Assembly (NCBI GenBank): GCA_025997715.1
Contig: BNUY01000119.1
Coordinates: 1 to 10,013, forward strand
From: Spirochaetia bacterium
Lineage (GTDB): Bacteria > Spirochaetota > Spirochaetia > Treponematales > Breznakiellaceae
Reading direction: 5' to 3'
Length of the DNA: 10,013 nt
This document shows, in pieces, positions 4,539 through 10,013 of this stretch. The position numbers were made by a program, and so were the translations under genes. Position 1 is the stretch's first letter. The number at the start of each line of letters is the position of its first letter. The notes under the pieces were generated by a model that had not been told where the DNA came from, searched no databases, and saw nothing but the letters and a program-made list of their open reading frames with translations.

Positions 4539-5492
4539 ATGAAGAAACTTATCGTTAAAGTCCTGGCATTATTTTCCCTTGTTTTAGTATCCCTTACGGT
4601 AATAAATTACTTATACACAAACACTATGCATTGGAAAGATGGCGTCAAAGCTGAAATAAAGAAGTTTGAAAATGTTCCCTACCATATTCAGCTTGCCAAT
4701 GTCGGATCAAGTCATGGGACAGTGAGTTTTGATTATACCGGCATTCCGTATCGCACTTTCAATTTTGCCCTTGGAAATCAGTGGCATGTGTATAATTACG
4801 CAATATTAGAGCAATATCTTGAACATTTTGACAAGAATGCGGTACTGCTTATCCCCATATCATATTTTCAAATTACCCGGTTAAAAAAAGATTTCACCGA
4901 ACAACGAAAGCAATACTACCGGTTCCTTGAAAAACAGCATATAGAATCCTATTCAACTTTGGAAAAATTGGTGTTTGACCTTTTTCCGGTACTGACGGCT
5001 AAAGATACCATCTTATTTATCATCAAAGACCAGCCGCCGCCAGAAAAGCAAATTATAACTTTGCCCGAGTCTGAGTTAATTGATTACTGTGATAAAAGAT
5101 ACAAGTCATGGATTACAACAGACCTGAACGATATGGGAATTGAAGCCGGGGAAGAAGGGTTTGCGTACAATAAAAACTGGGTCATTAAAACCATTGAGCT
5201 TTGCCATGATCATGGTATCCGTCCGGTGCTTATCACCACACCGATAACTTCCATATTGAATACCATTTATGCGGAAAAGTCACCGGATTTTTTCGATACC
5301 TTCTATCGCTTTATCCGTGAAATTGGTGATGCCTATCCTTCCGTACCCTACTTTGATTATTCCCATGACCGGCGGTTTGAAGATGATTTTTCCTTGTTTC
5401 AAGATGGCGATCATCTGAATATTATTGGCGCTGAAAAATTTACCGCTATTGTAGTTTCCGATTTACAAGTCGGCGGATTGCTCTCGTTTTAA
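4539..5492 (+). CDS. SGNH-like exported protein, partner of the MBOAT acyltransferase
   Basis: This 317-residue protein has a basic N-terminus and one hydrophobic segment (about 4-26), so it is membrane-anchored or exported with its body outside. The body carries two SGNH/GDSL-type marks. VGSSHG (56-60) supplies the nucleophile serine (Ser57 or Ser58), and DGDHLN near the end has Asp289 and His292 as the rest of the triad. This is the arrangement in AlgJ/AlgX-, DltD- and PatB-like proteins, which complete acetyl transfer to a glycan after the MBOAT protein has carried it across the membrane. It starts eight nt after the MBOAT stop with a GAGG site overlapping that stop, so one transcript is certain enough. 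The gene is more AT-rich than MBOAT. The last 13 residues (VSDLQVGGLLSF and neighbours) may be altered: a helix-like TRLIEDLKRQLGQ follows in another frame (5501-5542). Confidence 0.75.
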   Translation: MKKLIVKVLALFSLVLVSLTVINYLYTNTMHWKDGVKAEIKKFENVPYHIQLANVGSSHGTVSFDYTGIPYRTFNFALGNQWHVYNYAILEQYLEHFDKNAVLLIPISYFQITRLKKDFTEQRKQYYRFLEKQHIESYSTLEKLVFDLFPVLTAKDTILFIIKDQPPPEKQIITLPESELIDYCDKRYKSWITTDLNDMGIEAGEEGFAYNKNWVIKTIELCHDHGIRPVLITTPITSILNTIYAEKSPDFFDTFYRFIREIGDAYPSVPYFDYSHDRRFEDDFSLFQDGDHLNIIGAEKFTAIVVSDLQVGGLLSF

Positions 5493-5561
5493 CAATAACC
5501 ACCCGGCTGATAGAGGACCTTAAACGGCAGCTTGGGCAATAAATTGGCGTATCACCCTACC

Positions 5562-5590
5562 TTGACAGTTTATCCTATCTCGGCTAATTT
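5562..5590 (+). promoter_or_regulatory. Promoter of the DUF4143 ATPase gene, embedded in an inverted repeat
   Basis: A consensus -35, TTGACA (5562-5567), is followed after 17 nt by TAATTT (5585-5590). The -10 and most of the spacer lie in the left arm of the inverted repeat at 5574-5620. Transcription would start near 5597, in the repeat's loop, so a bound repressor would cover both the -10 and the start site. Confidence 0.6.
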
Positions 5591-5620
5591 AATATTGAAT
5601 GTTAAATTAGCCGGGATAGG
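5574..5620. promoter_or_regulatory. 47-nt inverted repeat with 21-nt arms, putative operator
   Basis: The left arm (5574-5594, starting CCTATCTCGGCTAATTTAA) and right arm (5600-5620, ending TTAAATTAGCCGGGATAGG) pair throughout. The only two non-Watson-Crick positions would be U-G wobbles in RNA. The loop is TTGAA. No U-run follows, so it is not a classical terminator for the upstream operon. Its overlap with the promoter suggests an operator, or a site recognised by the downstream protein. It ends five nt before the first possible start codon. Confidence 0.7.
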
Positions 5621-5631
5621 CAGGTGTGATG

Positions 5632-6858
5632 ATGGATACCTATATTAAAAGACATGCTGAAGGGGTTTTGAAAAAGGCGGTGAAAACCTTCGGTGCGGTT
5701 CTGGTGACCGGGGCACGGCAGACCGGGAAGACTACCCTGCTTACCGAAGGAATATCGGGATACCGGTATGTTACCCTGGATGATCCGATTAAGCTCAAGA
5801 GCGCCCTTAATGAAGGGTCAACTTTTTTTGAGGAAAATCCACCCCCGGTAATCATAGACGAGATTCAATACGCACCCGGTCTCTTTCCCTATATCAAAAT
5901 GACCGTGGATAAAACCCACGGCAAGGGCCTGTTCCTTATGTCGGGTTCCCAGCAGTTTCAAATGATGAAGAATGTTTCGGAGTCCCTGGCCGGCCGCATT
6001 GCGATCGTAACTCTGAGCGGTTTATCCCTCCGGGAGATTGACCGGATAAACTTCATGGAGCCCTTTTTGCCCGAAGATACATACTTTAAAGCGCGGACAA
6101 AAAAATTGGTTTCCCATACCTATGATGAGCTTTGGGTTCATATACACCGGGGCAGTATGCCCGCTCTTTACGGAGTCCCCTCGACGGATTGGGAGCTTTT
6201 CTACAGTACCTATGTTAAAACATATATTGAGCGGGATGTCCGGGATTTGTCCCAGGTGAGAGACGAACAGCGCTTTTTGGCCTTCATGACCATCGTTGCC
6301 GGCAGGACGGGTCAGCTTCTCAATCTTTCATCCATTGCCCAGGATACCGGGATCAGCGTTCCTACCGCTGACCGGTGGCTTTCCATACTGATTACCTCAA
6401 ATCTGGTGTACCTGCTCCGGCCGTTTCATATCAACACAAGCAAACGAATGGTTAAAGCGCCAAAGCTCTATTTTTTAGATACCGGGCTTTCCTCCTATTT
6501 AACCCAGTGGGCAAGTCCCCAGGTTCTTAGGAACGGCGCCATGGCCGGGCCCGTGTTTGAAACCTTTGTTGTGTCTGAAATTATAAAAAGTTATTATAAC
6601 AGCGGGAAAGAGCCGCCGGTTTATTTTTATCGTGACCGGGATGGTAAAGAAATCGATGTTCTGTTGTGGCGAAACGGCAAATTGTATCCCCTTGAAATAA
6701 AAAAGCACGCAAATCCCGCTAAGCAGGATATTGCGGCTTTCCCGGTTCTTGATAAAATTACGGGCTTTGAACGGGGCTCCGGCGGTGTAATCTGTATCTA
6801 TCCTGATCTTACGACGATGGACGGGAATGACAGGGTTATACCGGTTTGGTACCTGTAG
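5632..6858 (+). CDS. AAA_14/DUF4143 ATPase with PD-(D/E)XK-like C-terminus
   Basis: This is a complete member of a widespread but poorly understood family: an N-terminal P-loop ATPase (AAA_14, PF13173) joined to DUF4143 (PF13635). Numbering from ATG 5632, Walker A is GARQTGKTT (27-35) and Walker B is VIIDEIQ (near 80). MSGSQQF is the sensor-like strand, and SLAGRIAIVTLSGLSLREI is the family's conserved turn. DUF4143 begins at YIERDVRDL and contains a winged-helix part (SIAQDTGISVPTADRWLSIL). Next come KLYFLDTGLSSYL and a nuclease-like core of FETFVVSEI, then KEIDVLL, then LEIKKH. The acidic and lysine positions of that core are kept. GTG 5626, ATG 5629 and ATG 5632 are all in frame. I chose 5632 because AGGT (5622-5625) is then six nt away. 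The cellular role is unknown; such genes are often found scattered as accessory genes. It ends two nt from the convergent neighbour. Confidence 0.9.
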   Translation: MDTYIKRHAEGVLKKAVKTFGAVLVTGARQTGKTTLLTEGISGYRYVTLDDPIKLKSALNEGSTFFEENPPPVIIDEIQYAPGLFPYIKMTVDKTHGKGLFLMSGSQQFQMMKNVSESLAGRIAIVTLSGLSLREIDRINFMEPFLPEDTYFKARTKKLVSHTYDELWVHIHRGSMPALYGVPSTDWELFYSTYVKTYIERDVRDLSQVRDEQRFLAFMTIVAGRTGQLLNLSSIAQDTGISVPTADRWLSILITSNLVYLLRPFHINTSKRMVKAPKLYFLDTGLSSYLTQWASPQVLRNGAMAGPVFETFVVSEIIKSYYNSGKEPPVYFYRDRDGKEIDVLLWRNGKLYPLEIKKHANPAKQDIAAFPVLDKITGFERGSGGVICIYPDLTTMDGNDRVIPVWYL

Positions 6859-6860
6859 TA

Positions 6861-7661
6861 CTAAAACAGAACCTCGGCGCTCATCTCCAGATACTTTTCC
6901 CCTGCATAGTCCGGGAATGCGGCCTTCACCCCTGAGATAAAGGATGCCTGGTCTTTGGATTTTGCCGCCAGTTCCTTCACCTTTTGGAGGTAGCTTAGTT
7001 TTTCTGCCGCAATTTCTGCCGTCACCGGGACATCATGGGTAGTAAGGATAAGGCTGGGTTTGCGCTTTTCGTAATCCTCCATCTGCTCTATCATGGCGTC
7101 AATGTGTTCCGGGCTTTCCAGAATGTTATGAACCCGGTGGCCTACCATGTGGGTATACACCACATTGATGGCGGGTATTTCAAGATCAAAACTTTCCGGC
7201 GTGTCCGTTACGATAAACTCAACACCGCCGATGGTCACTTTACCGGCCTTGATGGTATCCGTAACCGCAGGAATTTCCGTGTACAGTATGTCTCCAAAGC
7301 CCTCTGCGAAATTGGCGATCATCGCCTTTATAAAACCCCCTTCACCCATCGACTTCTTGGCAGCTTCGGTGGTGTATACCCGGCTGTCGGCAAAGGCATT
7401 GCCGCCGCCGGGATGGTAGGCCAAGATCAAATGATTCAGGGGCTTGTTCAGGGACTGTATATGATCCGCAAATTCCGCCAGATTATCCCGGAATAGGGGC
7501 GCTTCCAGGCCGATAAGTTCCTGCCCTGTTTCAAAAAGGTAACATTCATCCGCAAAAGGGTTTTTCGTTTCATAGGCGTGAAGCCGTATGCCGTCAAGAT
7601 CATAAATTCGCACCGCTCCAATGCTGAGCGGCGTCATCGTAAACGTAGTTTTCTTCATCAT
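6861..7661 (-). CDS. Metallo-beta-lactamase-fold-like protein lacking the usual metal motif
   Basis: The 266-residue cytoplasmic-looking protein follows the metallo-beta-lactamase superfamily order without its standard motif. An N-terminal beta-rich part contains ECYLFETGQELIGLEAPL, where the family has SYLIE.....LIDTP. Next is LNHLILAYHPGGGNAF (His83), where HxHxDH would be expected. Later come INVVYTHMVGHRVHN, in the place of the GD metal ligand strand, and LILTTHDVP with His209, in the place of the last histidine. The metal site is therefore strongly altered, and an inactive or non-metal variant is likely. I cannot name a substrate. The start is supported by a strong AGAAGGAG nine nt before ATG 7661 (a second ATG follows directly). 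It is monocistronic in view and converges on the ATPase gene with two nt between stops, leaving no room for separate terminators. Confidence 0.6.
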   Translation of the reverse strand: MMKKTTFTMTPLSIGAVRIYDLDGIRLHAYETKNPFADECYLFETGQELIGLEAPLFRDNLAEFADHIQSLNKPLNHLILAYHPGGGNAFADSRVYTTEAAKKSMGEGGFIKAMIANFAEGFGDILYTEIPAVTDTIKAGKVTIGGVEFIVTDTPESFDLEIPAINVVYTHMVGHRVHNILESPEHIDAMIEQMEDYEKRKPSLILTTHDVPVTAEIAAEKLSYLQKVKELAAKSKDQASFISGVKAAFPDYAGEKYLEMSAEVLF

Positions 7662-7684
7662 TTTTCTGTACTCCTTCTAAGATG

Positions 7685-7708
7685 TGGTGAAACAATTTAG
7701 TGTCACCA
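7685..7708. promoter_or_regulatory. Small dyad upstream of the MBL-like gene
   Basis: TGGTGA (7685-7690) and TCACCA (7703-7708) are inverted around 12 nt, about 25-45 nt before the MBL-like gene's start on the minus strand. Spacing and position suit a dimeric regulator or a leader hairpin. Six-base arms also occur by chance. I could not find a convincing -35/-10 pair for this gene. Confidence 0.3.
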
Positions 7709-7834
7709 AAAACATACGAAAGTTTAATGAAAAGTTATATAAGATTATTTCAAATACATGGTTAGTTTTTAAGAATTCCCTGCGGCTAGTAGGTAGACAT
7801 GTACTAAATTGTGTATACCGGCGAAAGAATAAAT

Positions 7835-7906
7835 AACCACGGACCACACTGACACGACGGACTGGTTTTTGCCTGTCTTTTTCTTTTGTATGTGTCATCC
7901 GTGGTT
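7835..7906. terminator. Large stem-loop in the polA/MBL gap, possible polA terminator and dispersed repeat
   Basis: AACCACGGA (7835-7843) and TGACAC (7850-7855) pair with the contiguous GTGTCATCCGTGGTT (7892-7906), with a six-nt bulge on the left side and a long T-rich loop. On the minus strand, where polA transcription arrives, the stem is followed by TATTTATTCTTT, so weak intrinsic termination is possible. The left arm also reads as three degenerate 9-nt units (ACCACGGAC, CACACTGAC, ACGACGGAC; 7836-7862). The rest of 7662-7943 holds no credible gene. Confidence 0.45.
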
Positions 7907-7943
7907 TATTTTTCTTATTAACATTGTCAACAGTGTCTACATC

Positions 7944-10013
7944 CTAGTGGAAATCCCCCCAGCGTTTGCTGATTTCCACACTGACCCGCAAAGGTATGCG
8001 CAGGGTGACGGCATTCTCCATCACTTCCTTCACCAGCTTTGCTGCGGCGCCGGCATCGGCCTTGGGGCACTCCAGGATAAGTTCGTCGTGAACCTGGAGC
8101 AGCAGTTTTGCTGTGCTTTGCTCCACGGTAAGCCGCTTGTCCAGGTTAAGCATGGCGGTCTTGACGATGTCCGCAGCGGAGCCCTGGATGGGGGTGTTCA
8201 CCGCTACCCGTTCGGCGCCGGCCTTTTCGGTTTTATTCCGGGAGTTGATCGCCGGGATGTAACGGCGGCGGCCCAGGATAGTGGAGGCGTAACCGGTCTC
8301 CTCAGTTTTTCTGATGAGCTCATCAATGAAACTGCGTATCCCCGCATAGGTTTTAAAGTAGGCGTCGATAAAGGAGGCCGCTTCGGTACGGGTGATGTTG
8401 AGTTCGTTGGAGAGGCGGTAGGCGCTCATGCCGTACATGACGCCGAAGTTGATGGTCTTGGCGATGCGGCGCTGATCCGCCGCAACATCCTTTTCGTCTA
8501 TGCCGAAGATCAGGGCGGCGGTTCGGGCGTGGACGTCCTTGCCGGTGTTAAAGGCGGCGATGAGGTTTTTGTCCTCCGAAAGGTGGGCCAGTACCACCAG
8601 TTCTATCTGGCTGTAGTCCGCAGAAATGAGGACGTTTCCCGGCTTGGCGATAAAGGCTTCCCGGATGCGGCGGCCTTCCTCGTCACGGATGGGGATATTT
8701 TGAAGGTTGGGCTCCCGGCTGGAGAGGCGGCCCGTGGCGGTACCGGTTTGGATAAAGTTGGTGTGGAGCCGGCCGTCCTTGTCGGCAATGTCCGCCAGGG
8801 AGTCCACGTAGGTGGACTTGAGTTTCGACAGGGTGCGGTGGCGGAGTATCTTGGCGGGTACCGGGTCCTCGCGGGCAAGGATTTCCAGAACCGCCACATC
8901 GGTGGAGTAGCCGGTCTTGGTTTTTTTGCCCGGCTGGAGTTTCCGCTCGGTAAAAAGGACTTCCTGGAGTTGCTTGGTGGAGGCCAGGTTAAACTCATGG
9001 CCCACCAGTTTGTAGGTGTCCGCCTGTATCTGGTCAAGTTCCGCCGATAGTTCCACCCCGAAGTCCCGGAGGACCTTGGGCTCAATCTTGATACCCAGCC
9101 CTTCCATTTCCGCCAGAATGGGGAGCAGGGGCATTTCCAGGTCCCGGAAAAGGCCCAGGGAGCCGGTTTTTTCAAGCCGCTGTTCCAGAAAGGCCTTGGC
9201 GCGCAGGGTGAGGTCCGCGTCTTCGGCGGAATAGCGGGAAGCGGTTTCCAGCGGGACCTGATCGAAGGTGCTGCCCTTGGGAACGATGGTGTTATAAGCC
9301 AGGGGGGTATAGCCGAAGTGGTAACTGGCAATGGAATCCAAGCCATAGTTGTTCCGTTCCGGGTCGTCCACCCAGGCGGCTACCATGGTGTCCCAGATTT
9401 TGCATTGCCACCGGGGGAGGCCCCAGCCGCGGCTTACCTTGTAGTCGTACTTGGCGTTATGGGCCGCCACGGTCATGGCGGGGTCGGCGAGGAGGGGGGC
9501 CAGGCTTTCCCGGACAGCAGCGGGGTCAAGGAAGGGCGCGGGGGTTCCGGCATCGGAACCGTCTGCCGCAGTGCCCTGGTGGGGGGCAACCGGTATGTAG
9601 AATGCTTCCTTGGGCTTTATGGCCAGGGAAATGCCGATGGGGTGGGCGTTCCAGGCGTCCAGGGAATCGGTTTCAAAGTCCAGGGCGAAAAGGCCCTGCT
9701 GCCGGGCTTTGAGCAGGATGGCCTCAAACACCGGGAAGTCCAGGATGGTCTTGTAGGCGCCATCCCCCAAAAGTGATGGGTCTACGGCGCTCTGATCCGG
9801 CCGCTGTCCGCCGTATACTGCCGATCCCGTCACGGCATCCCCCAAGCCGCTGCCTGTCCCCGGAGAACCGTCGCCTGATCCGCCGTAAGCAGCCTGACTG
9901 CTTTTGTCCGCAGCCCCATTTCCGGCTTTCCCTTTGCCAATGAACCTTTGGTTCAAAGGGTCCAGCGCCGCCGCAATCTGCCGTATCTCCTCCCTCAAGA
10001 GAACCTGCGCACC
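7944..10013 (-). CDS. polA: DNA polymerase I, 5' end outside the window
   Basis: DNA polymerase I fills gaps during repair and removes primers during replication. About 689 C-terminal codons are visible. The frame is open at the right edge (GAQVLL before the TTG at 9998), so the N-terminal 5'-nuclease domain lies beyond it. A Gly/Ser/Ala-rich linker (about 9800-9935) comes first. The 3'-5' exonuclease domain keeps all catalytic marks: DFETD (9666-9680), HNAKYD (9444-9461) and YSAED (9219-9233), so proofreading should work. The polymerase domain has motif A, SADYSQIEL (near 8600-8630), motif B, RRIAKTINFGVMYG (near 8430-8475), and motif C, VHDEL (HDE at 8082-8090). TPIQGSAADI is also present. 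The stop is at 7944-7946. A phenylalanine occupies the O-helix position of NFG, as in E. coli. The gene is GC-richer than the accessory region to its left and looks fully functional. Confidence 0.97.
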   Translation of the reverse strand, partial: GAQVLLREEIRQIAAALDPLNQRFIGKGKAGNGAADKSSQAAYGGSGDGSPGTGSGLGDAVTGSAVYGGQRPDQSAVDPSLLGDGAYKTILDFPVFEAILLKARQQGLFALDFETDSLDAWNAHPIGISLAIKPKEAFYIPVAPHQGTAADGSDAGTPAPFLDPAAVRESLAPLLADPAMTVAAHNAKYDYKVSRGWGLPRWQCKIWDTMVAAWVDDPERNNYGLDSIASYHFGYTPLAYNTIVPKGSTFDQVPLETASRYSAEDADLTLRAKAFLEQRLEKTGSLGLFRDLEMPLLPILAEMEGLGIKIEPKVLRDFGVELSAELDQIQADTYKLVGHEFNLASTKQLQEVLFTERKLQPGKKTKTGYSTDVAVLEILAREDPVPAKILRHRTLSKLKSTYVDSLADIADKDGRLHTNFIQTGTATGRLSSREPNLQNIPIRDEEGRRIREAFIAKPGNVLISADYSQIELVVLAHLSEDKNLIAAFNTGKDVHARTAALIFGIDEKDVAADQRRIAKTINFGVMYGMSAYRLSNELNITRTEAASFIDAYFKTYAGIRSFIDELIRKTEETGYASTILGRRRYIPAINSRNKTEKAGAERVAVNTPIQGSAADIVKTAMLNLDKRLTVEQSTAKLLLQVHDELILECPKADAGAAAKLVKEVMENAVTLRIPLRVSVEISKRWGDFH

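Noticed and set aside
5574..5620. Inverted repeat as a rho-independent terminator of the MBOAT-SGNH operon
   Set aside because: No U-run follows the stem on the plus strand, and it overlaps a good promoter for the next gene.
7692..7812. 10-bp inverted pair ACAATTTAGT / ACTAAATTGT in the polA/MBL gap
   Set aside because: The arms are short, AT-rich and 100 nt apart, as expected by chance in such sequence.
7677..7898. Minus-strand 73-codon frame in the gap between polA and the MBL-like gene
   Set aside because: It spans the stem-loop and AT-rich spacer, has no ribosome site and resembles no family.
7869..9050. Long plus-strand open frame (about 390 codons) opposite polA
   Set aside because: It is antisense to the clearly conserved polymerase domain, is low in sequence complexity (Gly/Val/Asp runs) and has no family pattern. 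It is a shadow of a GC-rich gene.
8603..9346. Minus-strand frame of 247 codons overlapping polA
   Set aside because: It is an out-of-frame reading of polA, rich in Pro, Ser and Arg, with no domain.

Overview
The window looks like a chromosomal segment of mid-GC content (by eye, near 50% in polA and lower in several accessory stretches) from a bacterium using sigma70-type promoters and strong AGGAG-type ribosome binding sites. The gene mix suggests a spirochaete of the Treponema group: an MBOAT/SGNH pair, DUF4143-type ATPases, a decayed Crp-like regulator and dispersed palindromic repeats. That assignment is an impression from family style, not a demonstrated fact. The only core gene is polA at the right edge; everything to its left reads as an accessory, rearranged region.

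Layout. Positions 1-329 hold the tail of an ECF/Cbi-type ABC ATPase that decays inside its signature motif. Positions 330-627 are AT-rich and carry three short palindromes. Positions 628-768 (minus strand) are the C-terminal stub of a Crp-like cyclic-nucleotide-binding regulator. Positions 903-1634 are a chimeric ORF: the first ~62 codons of an MBOAT acyltransferase joined to the last ~180 codons of a DUF234-type ATPase/nuclease. After two inverted repeats and a clear promoter comes a type II toxin-antitoxin-like pair (UPF0175 antitoxin, then a DUF3368 PIN-like toxin whose C-terminus is frameshifted). A minus-strand XRE regulator (2541-2864) follows. The intact MBOAT O-acyltransferase (2999-4531) and its SGNH-like partner (4539-5492) form a two-gene operon behind a good sigma70 promoter. 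An AAA_14/DUF4143 ATPase-nuclease (5632-6858) has a 47-nt inverted repeat over its own promoter. It converges, with a 2-nt gap, on a minus-strand metallo-beta-lactamase-like protein that lacks the usual metal motif (6861-7661). A repeat-rich gap (7662-7943) separates it from polA (minus strand, 5' end outside the window).

How it fits together. The MBOAT and SGNH proteins together resemble AlgI/AlgJ-type or PatA/PatB-type machinery that moves acetyl groups across the membrane onto a surface glycan. The start of the MBOAT gene is present twice, at 903 and 2999, with 95 nt of perfect identity. A ~1.9 kb block of nuclease tail, TA pair and regulator lies between the copies. It looks as if a small defence/stability-type block was inserted at, or duplicated around, the MBOAT 5' end while a working MBOAT copy was kept. 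The strongest points for follow-up are the membrane-helix/nuclease chimera, the gene-regenerating duplication, the inverted repeats at two promoters, and the frameshifted toxin beside an intact antitoxin.
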